Assembly (NCBI GenBank): GCA_026122225.1
Contig: JANEZZ010002364.1
Location: 372,001 to 436,000, forward strand
Direction of reading: 5' to 3'
DNA from: Heloderma charlesbogerti
Lineage: Eukaryota > Chordata > Lepidosauria > Squamata > Helodermatidae
DNA: 64,000 nucleotides
The translations under genes were made by a program, and so were the position numbers. Position 1 is the first letter of the stretch. Each line of letters starts with the position of its first letter. The notes under the pieces were generated by a model that was given only the letters and a program-made list of their open reading frames with translations, ran no database searches and was not told the DNA's origin. Below, piece by piece: positions 11,343-23,588 of the stretch.

Positions 11343-11480
11343 CTTTCATTTCATTTCATTTCATTTCTTATATTTCTATACTACCCCATAGCCAAAGTGG
11401 TTCACAAAAAATTAAAACTACTAAAATTCATTATACAAAGTACAAAAACCATTTATATAAAAACATAAACAGGTAGCACA
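11343..11480 (-). mobile_element. LINE 3'-end fragment, reverse orientation
   Basis: An (ATTTC)n tail leads into TTCTATACTACCCCATAGCC and AAGTGGTTCAC. This is the reverse of the GAACC...GGCTATGGGG...TATAGAAAT 3' end of the CR1/L2-like LINE seen at 20040-20130. It is diverged and carries no coding sequence. Confidence 0.55.
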
Positions 11481-12433
11481 CACAGAGACAACATATATCT
11501 AAACCAGTTTTTAATTCTTTAAAAACACATGCACAATGAACTTCACACATGCACTCACAATGTCCTATGTGCCTATCCATGTCGGAAATTTTGCATACCC
11601 TGAATATGGTGGAGAAATCCCAACAGATCAGCAGCTTTGCAAACCCCAACATTATTTTTACAGATACAGCCATTAAAAGCATAGTATGTGTATGTCAGGT
11701 AACTATTACTGAGTCTAAAAAGTTAATAAACTCAATGGGTCACGTCTGTTGACCTCAGCGAGACTTACTTCCAAGTTAATTCATTTTAGGATTTGCCAAC
11801 CAGTTACTGCCTTACAGATCAAAGCATTACCCATTTTCACATCAATAGCACCAAGTGCATTTGAACAAAGTGGACAGCACTTCATTTTTTTCAGGTTAAA
11901 TTTAATCCCACTGTCACAAAGATGTACTGCATGTCTGTCCTGCCCTGTCAAAGAAGGATCGACCTAATAAAACAGTTGTGCTTTAGAGGAAGAGTGAGTA
12001 AAATTAACCTGGCCAAAATCATGTCACAGTGCTATAACAAAACCTTTCTGGGAAAGCAGCAATACCCCCCCCCCAATAAAAAACCTCACCCCAACCCTCA
12101 GAAGTTAAGTCCAAGTTTTCTCAATTGCTACACAAAATCTCACCATTATTTCCCTTTCATTAAGGAATGAACTCATTTACGAAGTGACATCTTACTTGGT
12201 TCTGAATTTCAGACACTGTTCCTCTGTGCTAGTCGCATTTAGCACAAAAAGCAGAGGCGGCGGTAAAACTTCCTGGAATGTACCATTTCAGGACCAAAGT
12301 AGAGGTGATGTTACTTACTTGTGGGAATGCAATGAATGTCACTTCTAATTTGGTCTTCAGACAAAGTTGGTCTTCAGGATGCCAAAGGTGGTGGTGGTGT
12401 GAGGACTCAGCCAAACAAACCATTAGTGCTTAT
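11481..12433. other. No feature recognised
   Basis: No gene or repeat family was recognised. A C11 run lies near 12063. Confidence 0.3.
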
Positions 12434-12671
12434 CCTGTCATGATAATAGCGGTGGAGAGTGGTGTCTCTGATGTCAGTGGGGCTATGAATCCAGTCTGGG
12501 TTTCAGTCAGAACCCATCAGAACTCTAAAGGAGCTATCCAAGGTGCCCAAACCATTTTGGGAATAGGCTTTGGCCCCTTGGATAGCTCCTTTAGAGTTCT
12601 GACAGGTTCTGACTGAAACCCAGTCATAGCCCCACTGACATCAGAACCACCAGCCTCTACTGATAACAGGA
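12434..12671. mobile_element. Near-perfect foldback element
   Basis: The left arm (12434-12545) contains GATGTCAGTGGGGCTATGA, GGGTTTCAGTCAGAACC and GAACTCTAAAGGAGCTATCC. The right arm (about 12570-12671) holds the same blocks in inverted order. The arms are roughly 100 bp around a short central spacer. No coding frame is meaningful, and the superfamily is unknown. Confidence 0.7.
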
Positions 12672-12758
12672 GAGGCCTAGCAATGCCCACAAACGCATCC
12701 AACCTATTGCAGTCCCCCTCAGCTTGGTCCTGAATAGACATAGGCAGGTTCAATAGCC

Positions 12759-13096
12759 CAGGGGTGGGTAAACTTTACTCTGTCAAGTGCCACATGCTCT
12801 CACAGGTAGTCAGGGGATGGATGGTGGTGGTGGGCAGGGCAGAAGCCAGCAGTGGGCAGAGCCAAAGCCAAAAGATCACCCTTTTCTCTCTTTCTCTTTT
12901 TCTCTGCCACCCCCTTTTCCCGCTCTCTCTACCTCTCTTGCTTTGTGCCCAGCAGTCTGCCAAGGAAAGGACGGATTGCTCTTGCCAGAGCTCTGATTTT
13001 ATTGCATGCAGAGGACTTTTGAAATTAGGCAAAGGGTCACATGAAATTAGGTTGAGTGCCACATGCAGGCCTAGGGCTGCAGGTTACCCATCCCTG
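12759..13096. mobile_element. hAT-type MITE, CAGGGGTGGG family
   Basis: The ends CAGGGGTGGGTAAAC and GTTACCCATCCCTG are inverted copies. The flanks CAATAGCC (12751-12758) and CAATAGAC (13097-13104) form an 8-bp duplication with one mismatch. Internal GTGCCACATG sequences near both ends match the style of Charlie-like hAT elements. It is non-autonomous. Confidence 0.85.
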
Positions 13097-13104
13097 CAAT
13101 AGAC

Positions 13105-14700
13105 CTTTACTAAGGACCAACCCCAGCTGCATCTTATCCAATTACAGCATATGAAGAGAGAGACCAAGGCCTCTTCCTACCTGTATTCAGGGATGGTTCA
13201 CAACAACACCTCTCTTTAGAAGGGTCTTCAGCTCATTCTAGGCATTGTTGGTACAATACTGCCACCCCACCCCCCTCAAGAAAGCTTCACAGGACTGAGA
13301 TCCTGTAAAGATAACCCTCCTGAGTCTTATGGAAAGCCTTGCCAGGCAGATTCTGACAAGTAGGTCTCTGTTATTTTGTGTGTGGGGGGAGGGGTGTACA
13401 TCAAAGAGCCACCCCTGAGAAAATTGGTGATACAGGCCAGAACTCCACCCCTGAGAAAATTGGTGATACAGGCCAGAACTCCACCCCTGTGGGAGAATTT
13501 TGAGGAAAGAGGGTCTTCTGCATGTGGTAGCCTTTTCACCCTCACTCCTAGCTTTCCCAGAACAGTCCTACAAAGCAGCATCCAAGAAAGCAGTGGAGAA
13601 CATCACCATTCTTTTGTTAGAGGAATGTGTTGTAGGTCTGCCCAGGAGAAAACTGGGAAGTGGGGTATAAAAGCCTACCTACAGGAGACTCTTACCCCAA
13701 GAGTGACTCCCATGCAGAAGTTGGGCTTTTTCCCACCAACCACAGTTTTCTCAGAATCCAAAGGGGCAAAACCTAACAAAGAGGTCCACTTACTGCTGAG
13801 CAATATCATTCCCACCCTCCAATCCCATTCTCAATTTGGCCTCAGAAGCATTCTTTTTCCCCACACCCAGTTACTAATGGAACCATGACTTAATATGGGG
13901 ACTCTCTAAACCCCCCCAACTCCTGAAGTTGCTCAGAAAAAACATTCTAGTTCCTCCATTTTTTCCCCCCAGAAGAACTCTGTTAATCTCTCAGCAAATC
14001 TGAGGGAAGCTTTGGGAAGCTCACCTCTCTCATCTCCTGATGCAGAGAAGCAAGAAAATTACCTTCCCTCAGAGAAAGGATACCCATGCAGTCAACTTAT
14101 CTGAGATCAGGTCATTCTTACTGTTACACACTCTAAAATTAAAACTTTTGGGGGAAAGAATGGCTTCTTCAGTCTTAATTCAGGAAGGAAATTGCTTCCT
14201 ACTGCTATCAGAAGATTAAGAAACACTGTCAAAGAGTGCACAAGTGTTAACGTCAATTTTGAAATCTCATCAACTGCAGTATCCAAGGGGTTGATCATAT
14301 AAATGGCAGCATAGATATTATTATCACTGTGCTAAGTCCCCTTGTGGTGCTTTTTTCATGTTAACATGCCAAACACGAATTATCAATTGCTGTTTATATG
14401 TACGGTATTCCAACTACTACCCAAAATGATTGTGCATATGAAGCCATCGCAACGTGGGTAATCATCTAATGGTGGCACAAATTAAAATGACAAAAGTGTT
14501 CTTTAAAAAGAGAGAAAGAGGGAGATAAACCTAAAATATGATCAGAATTAATCAAGAAGGGAAGTGCAAAAACCAAAGATGTGCTGAAGCATGAGGTCTG
14601 AAACAACAGGAATAATGCATCAAGGTCTAACCAATAACATTCTTGCTATATATAAAGGTGATATCGATGGAGATGTGTGTGTCTGTTGGTGGGGGACTGA
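13105..14700. other. Unrecognised sequence with a small tandem duplication
   Basis: No gene was recognised. A 36-bp unit beginning CCACCCCTGAGAAAATTGG is repeated twice in tandem at about 13407-13486, and this explains the repeated GGVLACITNFLR peptide in a minus-strand frame. Confidence 0.4.
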
Positions 14701-14708
14701 ATATAATT

Positions 14709-14760
14709 CCTCTCTCTCTCTCTCTTCTTGCTCTCTCTCTCTCACGCACCCCCCCTCTCT
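14709..14760. repeat. CT-rich microsatellite
   Basis: Interrupted CT dinucleotide repeats run through this interval. Confidence 0.85.
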
Positions 14761-15290
14761 ATCACCAAAGGAGCCTGAAAGATTAAAGGAAGATTCAGGT
14801 AGGTCAGACAGAAAGTGGCAGAACTATGACAAATACACCGTGCTACACTCTTTCTCACTCCCTCCACCTTTTCAAAAATAATTCCAAACTGATGAAAAAG
14901 GGCATTCCATAAAAGCCTGAGATAACAGCAAAAGGAGAGGCAAGCAGATGAATTACGCATGGGCACCCCCAACAGCACTTAAGTGTTTTTCCTTGTCTTT
15001 CCCAAATGCACCCAAGAGGCCATGGGGGTGTGTTGGAGGGGTTGACAGGGCTCAATCCTTTTTGGCAGCAAGCAAGCCAGTGCAGAGGGCAAGGTGCTTG
15101 TTCATAGCATTGCATACACATGACCTGACTAGGTATGTGGCATTGCTCTGGGGCTATACTGGGAATGATTTCAGCTGAAGGGGATTCTGACATCTCAGAG
15201 AGGCAAATGGCGGAAACGTGAAGGTGTACGGCAGAAGTGAGGCTCACTGGGGGAATTAGGAAAGAGCTCTCCCAAATTTGGACATGAAAT

Positions 15291-15291
<1 letters not shown>

Positions 15292-15328
<37 letters not shown>
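15292..15328. repeat. (CT)n microsatellite
   Basis: About 18 CT units are present. Confidence 0.95.
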
Positions 15329-15330
<2 letters not shown>

Positions 15331-16651
15331 CACTACAATAGGGTTGTAATAATGTGCTCTCAAGCCCCCTCTGCCTGGGGATTTGATATCAATGTTTTCA
15401 TTCCAGGGTGGGATTTCTGGACTGTTGCTTTCCACAGCATCAAGATTTAAAGCAATATTGTGCTGTGTGTGTCAGACAGACAGCAGGTCCACCAGGGGCT
15501 CAAGAAACTTCCTGGTTTTGCTGGGGCTGTCAAACATTGAGTGAGATACACAACATGGCAGGTGGGTCTTGTTCAGTGTGGTGGTGGGCCACAAGTTATG
15601 CAGGCCTGATTGAATTCATGACTAGACATCCGCTACTTTAAACACATGGTTGAGTAGGGCCTGGCCAAGGTGGGAGCTCTGCTAAAGTATAATTATCTCC
15701 TCTCCTTTGACAGCATGTCTGTTCTTCCCACCTAAGCTGGACTCCTGTGCTAAAGTTATACTCAGCTCAGCACAACAGTTGTTTGGTGATTATATGACAA
15801 GGCATGGGATTTAAGATCCTGTTTACCTCTCTTGTAAGAGGAGAAAAATGTTTACATTGGAGCAGGTTTCAGGTGAAGGGGGATGCAGAGTATATATACA
15901 TTACAGACAAACCTGGCTCTCTCATCATTCCCTGGGATCTGTAGTCCTGTGAAGGGAAATTGAACACTTCTTAGCACAGTCACCAAGCTATAATGCCCAT
16001 GTTTCCTTGAGGAGTCATGACAGTTAAAATGGCATAAGCCCCCAGTAGCCTCCAGACCAGGAAGATGGGCCCATGGAGGGACCATAAACCTCAGTGGATT
16101 TGGCCTATGGGTCAGAGATTGCCCTCCCCTGATATAACACAGACACACACACACACACACAATCTAATTATGCCCCTGGGAAGTAATGCTTGGGGGCAGG
16201 GGGAGATATTGGGGATGTCTTTTAAAGTACTGTTACTTGTATTAGATTTGCCATGGTTCTGGTTTCAGCCATCTCCTCTTTGTCTCTAAAAATTAAATTT
16301 CTGAGTTGGAATTAAGTACACACTTGATGCCAGCATACATACATGAATGGTAAAGCACTATATAGTGCACATCCTGCTATCACAAGCAGGCAGTGAGCTT
16401 GGGTGCAAGAACAGAGGAGTTACAAATTGTACAACATCCTATCTACTGATCGCAAACTCATCCTCTGAATGCCAATCCTTATGTAGCCCAAATGGCACCA
16501 CCCATGCTACGAATGGATGGCTCAGCCTATTTCCAGTTGGTGTCATTTTCATACGCGTTCATTGAACAGTTTGTTTCATCCCAGTTCTGTGTGAATCTGC
16601 AATTGTTTTAAATTTTAAAAAAAACTGCATGGAAATGTGCATTGAAATACA
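15329..16651. other. No feature recognised
   Basis: Only a short (CA)n run near 16140-16160 stands out. Confidence 0.3.
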
Positions 16652-17120
16652 TAGGGTTGCAGCCCAATATTGTGCTGCCAGAAGGGAATTCATGGAAGCT
16701 TAATTCAGGTACCATGAATTCCCCACCTCCTGCTTTCCCTAGCAGTCCCTAGAGCCCCTGAAAAAACCTCTTCTGGGGGTCAGAACACCCTTCTCAATGG
16801 GGTGGGTTGTGGTGCAGGAGTCTGTAGGGGAAGAGGGATCTTGGAAAATTGGGGAAATACACTTTGGCAGGTGGAGTTTCCACTTGCAGAAGGTGCCTCT
16901 GCCTGATTTTCAGGGACCCCCTTCAGCCTTCCATGCTCATGCAATGATACTTTCCTGTCCTCCCTAGTACAGCCCCCTGTGCATGCCCAAAACCTGCTCC
17001 GAAGCACCCCCCAGCCAGGGCAGATTTGTGGATGCATGGAGGGCAGCTGCAGGGGCAACGGAAAATTCGTTCCTCCAGCAGTTCCCTTCCACTGGCACAA
17101 CACCACTGGATGCAACCCTA
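16652..17120. mobile_element. MITE with TAGGGTTGCA terminal inverted repeats
   Basis: The left end begins TAGGGTTGCAGCCCAATATT and continues into TGTGCTGCCAG and AAGGGAA. The right end contains TTCCCTTCCACTGGCACAAC and finishes at GGATGCAACCCTA. The imperfect terminal inverted repeat is about 35 bp. No clear target duplication was seen and there is no coding content. Confidence 0.6.
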
Positions 17121-18148
17121 TGTATGTAAATATGCCATTTGGAAGGTATTTTATTCCCAAAACACACATTTGTAAATACATTGTATCTAAGTACAAGCAT
17201 TATAAAACTCATTTTGATAATTTTCTGAGCTGAGAAATGCTTTACAAAATTCATATTATTGCAAAACACAAAGGATAACTATGTTCTGATCTGCATATTA
17301 GTCTGGTAGCTGCAGATCAGTTTGTATTAGAATTCACAAATAATGGAGTCCTCAAGCATTCCTCATCCACACACAAGAAAGGGTAGGTGATAACAGGCTT
17401 GGGGAAACCTGTTGTTTTAAAACATACACTATCTTTTTTTCTTTTTTCATTTTTTAGAAAACTGGGACATACTGTGAAATACCCTTTCTATTGGTGTACA
17501 AAGGCTTTTTAATGATGAATTTTTATTTTTATTCTTCTCTCTTATCTGTGTGACTTGTTCTGCATGAAACTGCATTGCTTAGATTCAAGTCGCTCATTTC
17601 TGTGCTACGTATGAAGATGGAGCTTTAATCTGTGCTTTTCATAACATACCAGACTCAAGAAGCCCCTGCAGTCCAGCATTAAGAAGCCATTCAATTCATT
17701 TGCAATCTTAATGACTAAAAAAATAATAATAATGAAAATGATGATTGCTTGTTTGTTAATGAAGGGGTGCTGTGGTTAGCCACTGGAAAGCCTATTAAGC
17801 ATCATAAAATTGCCCTTGAAATTTGACACTTCAACTATTTCATCTGACATGCTATGTATCCATATGCAAGGAAGTAAGAGTATGGTGAGGGGGGCGGGGG
17901 GATAAAGTCATTGCCAATTACAGCATCATGATTCATTAGCTAGTTCACTAAGATTATTTAAGAAAGAGATGAAATATCCACAAAAATAAATCAATTAAAG
18001 ATACAGGGAGATTGAACTGAAAGGTGACCTCAGTCCAATTCCAGCCTGTCAAAATTAGTCTCTCATAGGTAGATACCACATTACCAACTGAATAACAAAT
18101 GAATGTAAGAATCATCTTGCTTTATCAGGCCACAGATCTATTTTGACC
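17121..18148. other. Apparently unique sequence
   Basis: From about 17500 to 18010 the sequence is A/T-rich, non-repetitive and lacks repeat signatures. It could be single-copy DNA, but no gene is visible. Confidence 0.3.
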
Positions 18149-18290
18149 AGCTTTTTCCTAACCTCAGGTCCTAGGTTTGGGGTTTTTTTTAGATTGCAAC
18201 TCCCATCAGCCTTGGCCAACATGGACAATGGTCAGGGATGATGGGAGATGTAGAACAAAACATTTGGAGAGTACCAGGTTGAGGAAGGCT
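18149..18290. mobile_element. Foldback MITE of the ACTCCCAT family
   Basis: CTTTTTCCTAACCTCAGGTCC on the left pairs with GTACCAGGTTGAGGAAGGCT on the right. Internally, GCAACTCCCATCAGCC pairs with GGGATGATGGGAGATG. It belongs with 26245-26372 and 38342-38479. Confidence 0.65.
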
Positions 18291-18580
18291 AATTTAGACC
18301 CATGTTTGGTCTCTAACAGTGGCCATACTTGGGAAGTCCAATAGCAGTGCACAATATAACAGCCATTTCCTCTTCGTTTGCCCCTAGCACCCAGCAATCA
18401 GAGGTCCATGGCCTTTAATCATGGAGACTAATCCATCATAAAGAATGAAGGCTTATTATAATTTGCTACTAACAAAGCACCTGCTACTCTGATAGGTGAT
18501 GGCTCATGGGCATCTTCGGGAACAGGCAAGGAGGCAGTTGCACCCCCTTGTATGTGCCATAATCCCCAGATTCCCATGTT

Positions 18581-18581
18581 G

Positions 18582-18624
<43 letters not shown>

Positions 18625-18671
18625 TCCTTCCTTCCTTCCTTCCTTCCTTCCTTCCTTCCTTCCTTCCTTCT
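18581..18671. repeat. (CCTG)n(CCTT)n compound microsatellite
   Basis: About ten GCCT units pass into about twelve TTCC units. Confidence 0.97.
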
Positions 18672-18841
18672 TTTTAAGCATGTCTCTTGCCCTTATAGAA
18701 CTTGAGATATGAGGCAAAACGTACAGCCACTATTTTGCCCATTTCCTTTGTAAGCCAAAAATAGTCTGTCTTTCAGGGGGTTTAGGCAATAAATGAAGTC
18801 ATAGCAATGTTTGACACACCCATTGTCTGAAAAAAAAAAAA

Positions 18842-20098
18842 AGAACTTCCTAGTTCATTGCGGATTGCACTGGATTGGGCTTCAGGAAATTGGACTGGAC
18901 TGCACTCCAGGAAATCCATGAGATCATCTTCTGCCCTCATGCTGTGGAGCCATGGGGTTCCACAGGGCTCTATTTTATCCCCCATGCTGTTTAACATCTA
19001 CATGAAACCGCTGGGGGAGGTTATCCGGAGGTGTGGGCTGAGGTGCCATCAATATGCAGATGACACCCAGCTCTACCTCTCTTTCTCATCAAAACCAGGT
19101 GAGGCAGTGGCTGTTCTGAACCAGTGCCTGGGCATGGTAATGGACTGGATGAGGGCTAATAAACTGAAACTCAATCCAGACAAGACGGAGGTACTGTTAG
19201 TGGGTGGTTCGTCTGCCCAGCTAGGTGATATTCAACCTGTTCTGGAGGGGGTTGCGCTCCCCCTAAAGGATCAGGTTCGTAGTTTGGGGGTGCTCTTGGA
19301 TCCAGAACTGTCACTTGAGGCACAGGTGAACTCAGTGGCACAGAGCACTTTTTATCAGCTTAGGCTGGTATACCAACTACGCCCTTATCTGGACAGAGAC
19401 AGCCTAGCTACAGTTATCCATGCTCTGATAACTTCTCGTCTGGATTACTGCAATGTGTTATATGTGGGGCTGCCTTTGAAAACAGTCCGGAAACTTCAGC
19501 TGGTCCAAAATAGGGCAGCAAGATTGTTAACAGGGACTGACCTGCGAGCTCATATTACGCCAGTACTTTTCCAGCTGCACTGGCTGCCAGTCCATTTCCG
19601 GGCCCGATTCAAAGTGCTGGTGTTAACATTTAAAGCCCTTAATGGCTTGGGGCCAGGTTACCTGAAGGATCGCCTCCTCCCATATGTGCCTGCCCGGACC
19701 TTAAGATCATCATCAGCGGCCCTTCTCCGTGAGCCCCTGCCAAAGGAAGTGAGGAGGGTGGCTACTAGGAGGAGGGCTTTTTCTGTTGTGGCACCCCGGC
19801 TCTGGAATGAGCTCCCTAGTGAGGTTCGCCTGGCGCCTACATTGTATTCCTTTCGGCGCCAGGTGAAGACCTTTTTATTTTCCCAGGCATTTTAGCTTTC
19901 TAAATTTTTATCTTTGCTGTTTTAAATCTGTATTTTAAACTCCTGTACTGCTGCTAGGTTTTGTTGTGGTTGTATTGTTATATTGTGGTTTTAATGTTCT
20001 ATATATTTTAAATTGTTTTATTGTGTGTTGTTTGGTTTTAATTTTTGTGAACCGCCCAGAGAGCTTCGGCTATTGGGCGGTATAGAAATGAAATTATT

Positions 20099-20130
<32 letters not shown>
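18842..20130 (+). mobile_element. 5'-truncated CR1/L2-group LINE
   Basis: This is the 3' part of a non-LTR retrotransposon. A reverse-transcriptase fragment (18858-19895) is followed by a short untranslated region. The stem-like 3' end reads GAACCGCCCAGAGAGCTTCG then GCTATTGGGCGGTATAGAAA, followed by an (AAT)n tail. The 5' end is cut at an A-run near 18830-18841. The same 3' end recurs in reverse at 30728-31060 and 60015-60100, so the family is well represented here. No target duplication was identified. Confidence 0.85.
18858..19895 (+). CDS. Reverse transcriptase, C-terminal fragment of a LINE ORF2
   Basis: A 345-residue frame without stops encodes the palm to C-terminal part of a non-LTR reverse transcriptase, which copies LINE RNA into DNA at a nicked target. 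Residues 33-55 ([18 protein letters not shown]) are the conserved block before the active site. Residues 65-73 (QYADDTQLY) hold the catalytic YADD box. [14 protein letters not shown] and [13 protein letters not shown] segments mark the thumb region. The frame ends with [20 protein letters not shown] and a short C-terminal tail. The endonuclease and the first reverse-transcriptase blocks are lost by 5' truncation, so the initial ATG is not a natural start. The lack of stops suggests a fairly young copy. Assignment to CR1/L3 versus L2 is uncertain. Confidence 0.85.
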   Translation: MRIALDWASGNWTGLHSRKSMRSSSALMLWSHGVPQGSILSPMLFNIYMKPLGEVIRRCGLRCHQYADDTQLYLSFSSKPGEAVAVLNQCLGMVMDWMRANKLKLNPDKTEVLLVGGSSAQLGDIQPVLEGVALPLKDQVRSLGVLLDPELSLEAQVNSVAQSTFYQLRLVYQLRPYLDRDSLATVIHALITSRLDYCNVLYVGLPLKTVRKLQLVQNRAARLLTGTDLRAHITPVLFQLHWLPVHFRARFKVLVLTFKALNGLGPGYLKDRLLPYVPARTLRSSSAALLREPLPKEVRRVATRRRAFSVVAPRLWNELPSEVRLAPTLYSFRRQVKTFLFSQAF

Positions 20131-20132
<2 letters not shown>

Positions 20133-20766
20133 TAATGCAGTGGAATTGATTAGAGTGGCTGCCAAGGTTCCTTCTTGTACAAAACTCATGAGGAATTCTG
20201 AGGGAAGCTAAAAGAATTCTGATAAAGTCTAATTAAATGCCTCCATGGGGGTTCACACATCCCTTTGGCAGCATCCAATACTGGCAATCCACCAGGTCTA
20301 AACACTTTGCGCTAATATGAATAGTAATGTGAGTGCAATGGGAAACTAGCATTTGCTAGGGTAACCCCGGAAGCTAGCTGAAACAACAACTTCCAGAACT
20401 GAATTAGGCAGAGGTGTTCCATTCTGTGAGCTTCACTGATTTGTCCATTTTGGAAACAGTAGTTTCAGCTAGTTTCTGGTTGTGGTAGACAGCACTAGTC
20501 CTGTTACACTAGTTGTTATTCCTTCTAACATGCTACTAGCATTGGATACTATCCTATATTGCCGTAAAAATTTGAGACTTTTTTTTAAAGCAGCAGAGCC
20601 ACTTAATTGGATTTAATTTAGCAATAATTTAATTCCAAGGAATTGCTTTTAGAGCAATAGGAGACAGAGGAGGTCCTTAACTCTTTGCCCACTATTTTTC
20701 CATTCCAAATTATTTCCAATCAAGGAGCTTTTCTCCTCACAGGGTTCACAAGATATGTTTTTGGCT
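20131..20766. other. No feature recognised
   Basis: Nothing coding or repetitive was recognised. Confidence 0.3.
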
Positions 20767-20818
20767 ATTATTATTATTATTATTATTATTACTACTACTA
20801 CTACTACTATTATTATTT
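20767..20818. repeat. (ATT)n(ACT)n microsatellite
   Basis: ATT units change to ACT units and back. Confidence 0.95.
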
Positions 20819-21440
20819 CATGCTGGCAAATTCTTTTAAGCCCATTTTCTAAACATATCTACAGCACGTCCAAAATATAATAAAGTCATCTGAGGCTATA
20901 CAACTACATTTTGCTTCAGGTACTACATGAATATACACTTGTTCTACTTGTACAAGGAAACATTTCACAGTCTAAATAGATTCAAATGTGGAGCCCAAGT
21001 TGGAATCTTAAATCCTGTCACTAAAAGTGACACAGGTTGGTAAATATTCCAAGTGAGTCTATAATTAGTGGTTTTCTTCTTTGAAGTATCACATATCTGT
21101 CACTAATTTTCTGCGTCTGCACAGATAAATAGATCTGACCCTTTCCTTTTTATTTTGTTGATGCTGTTGCAAAGAACTCTCAGGGTACTTTTGTCATGCC
21201 CTCATTATCCAAACCGTTAAAAAAAATGCTCCAAAAGAGACTTGTGAAAGAAAAGAAATTGGAAAGAAATATATTTAGATACTTCACAAACACTATTCAA
21301 CCTTTTGTTATTATTAAATTTATCACATATGTACTCCACCCCTCTTCAAAATGTTCTGGCTTCCCAAAAATTGGATTATCCTATTTCATCTAGTGCTGTG
21401 CTGAACCCTGCCCCCTATTTTCAGGAACTTTTTCTCTCCC
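20819..21440. other. No feature recognised
   Basis: A/T-rich sequence with no recognisable gene or repeat family. Confidence 0.3.
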
Positions 21441-21483
21441 TATGAAAGAGGCTTTTTTTTTTTTTTTGTCAGCTGCTTTTGTA

Positions 21484-21864
21484 GGGAGTGGGAGAATTTC
21501 AGAGAATTTTCTCCTTGGGGAGGGACACAGGGTTTCCACATACTTTTTTTAAGTGTAGGAGATTGTTGAAGGGTTTTCTTTCTTCTTTTTAAACAGCCCC
21601 TGCACTTCCAGAAGCTGAGGCCTCTTCTCCAGGCAGGAGTTCTTCCTGAATGATTATTGGAGAGGGCAAGGTTACATGGTCTCCTGGAAGTTCAGAAAGA
21701 ACTGCCAGGCTAGAGAAGAGGCCTGGGCTCCTGCAAGCACAGGGGGTGTTTAAGAAAATAAAATAAAATAAAAAGACCCCCTCAATAATTGCCTACAATT
21801 AAAAAGGTATGCGGAAACTCTGTCCCCCTCCCCAAGGAGAAAATTCTCCAAAATTCTCACCCCT
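21484..21864. mobile_element. Large foldback element with about 170-bp arms
   Basis: The left arm carries GGAGAATTTCAGAGAATTTT, CTCCTTGGGGAGGGACACAG, GGCCTCTTCTCCAGGCAGGA and GTTCTTCCTGAA. The right arm carries these in inverted order: TTCAGAAAGAACTGCCAG, GAGAAGAGGCCTGGGCTCC, TCTGTCCCCCTCCCCAAGG and AGAAAATTCTCC. The centre lies near 21660-21670. No transposase frame is present. Confidence 0.7.
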
Positions 21865-21919
21865 CCCAGCCTCTTTCTCCAGAGTTTTAGTTTTCCCACC
21901 ACCCCATGAAATGCCAAAA

Positions 21920-22095
21920 ATGGAGGAGTCATTTTTTTTTGGCACAGATCTAATTTTATCCCCACAACAACTTCATGAAGTATGTCACCTTGAAAGATGG
22001 TGGCTTGCCCAGATCCATGCAATAGACTCCATGGCTGATCAGGTATTTGAATTTAGGTTTCTCCATTTCAAGCCAAATATCCTAATCGCTACACT
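21920..22095 (-). mobile_element. Old MIR-like SINE fragment, reverse orientation
   Basis: The landmarks TTTTATCCCCACAACAACTT, GGTGGCTTGCCCAGATCC and TTTGAATTTAGGTTTCTCC followed by CCTAATCGCTACACTA read in reverse as a tRNA-derived SINE with core and 3' domain. It is strongly diverged. Confidence 0.5.
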
Positions 22096-22696
22096 AGAAA
22101 TGTCCAGCTTCAGTATTCTTTGGGACCATTCTATTCTGCAAACAATAGTCCAGGACTGAAACAATATGGCCCCCAGTTAGATTGTCCAACTCTGTGATAA
22201 AGTGAACATCCCCATCAGATTGACAGGTAAGGACAGCATTCACTTGAAAAATGTGAGGTTGTTAGCAGAGGGGAAACTGAGACATGAATATACTTCCTAA
22301 AAGATCCCTTCAACAGACAAACTGTTCTGTCTTTCCAATATATGTATGAAATAGCAGTACAGTAATAAAGAGGCATACAATAAAATGCACATGGGGCTTC
22401 ATTGCCTATGAGCGAAACTACAAGCAAATGTTATACCATTCCTAGATGAAAATTAGTATAGATGCTAAGGAGCCAGATGAAGTTTCTTTGTGGGCCAGCT
22501 GCTGTCCATTCTTCCGGCACAGCACACTGGGCAGTATCCAAGGGTACTCCTACACAAAGGAGACCCATTGGAGTAAATGGGACTGATTGAAGTAGGATTA
22601 CCAGTAGATACTGCCCACTGACTCCATTTTTTAGTTCTTCCCTGCAATGAAGTTATATTGAAATGAAGCTATATTGACCATTTCCCTCTTTTCCTT

Positions 22697-23150
22697 TAGA
22701 GATGTATGAGAAATTCAGTTCAGTTCCTTTCTAAACAGAAGTTACCCAATTTGTACCTCCAGGACCCAACAGCTACCCAAACACAATGTGCAGCTGAAGT
22801 CCATACATTTCTAGGCTTATAAAACACTTTGCCAAATATGTTTTCTCCTGAAAAATACAAAAATTTAAAAATGATATGAAAAACAAACACATATACTCTT
22901 GACAAAATGCACACCAACACACTTTAATCAATGGGAGAAAATCCATACATTTCAAAAATGCACACAATTGATGGGTACATTTGGAAAAAATATACATGAA
23001 ACTATGTGCATAGTTTTTGTGTGACCTCCCCCCAACACACATACACAAAGCTCACAACCTGATATGGATACAAGTCAGAACAAGCCTCAAGGTGGAATTC
23101 AGAGAACCTCAGTGAACTTGCATTTTTTTTCCTGATTCACACATTGCTAT
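22697..23150. mobile_element. Possible hAT-type MITE, A/T-rich
   Basis: It starts AGAGATGTATGAGAAATTC, similar to the TAGGGATGTA starts of the hAT-type MITEs here. It has the same ATGCACACAA-type interior as other decayed copies. The right end is not defined. Confidence 0.3.
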
Positions 23151-23588
23151 TTGCTTTGTGTAAGATCCATCTTTTGCTACATCAGTGGTAGATGGCCCAG
23201 GTCACTTGGTGGCCCTCAGAAAGTCACTGACACTGTTTCTCAGGGTAACATACTTTGCAAAGTTCTACTGCTTGTTCAAGCAAATGAGTAGACATTGAAC
23301 TCAAAAAGTATCACCAATTTTGTATCAGAATAAAAAAATAGACAGGGGTTCTGTGAAGTGAAATAAGAATTAACAATGAAAAAAATGAGTTTATTCAAGA
23401 TGCTGGTTGATGCATGGGAGAGTCAAACCCTTGATTGAAGATCATAGGAGGTGGGGAATATTTTGGATGATGCCTATGTCATAGGAGGTAAAAACAAGAG
23501 GTGGTGCTAATAATTGAGATTTTAAAATGTGGACAGCAGTGCTAAGCATCAAGAAGGAAACCATCTTGTGTTGAATGAGTGACATCTA
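23151..23588. other. No feature recognised
   Basis: Nothing was recognised. Confidence 0.3.
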
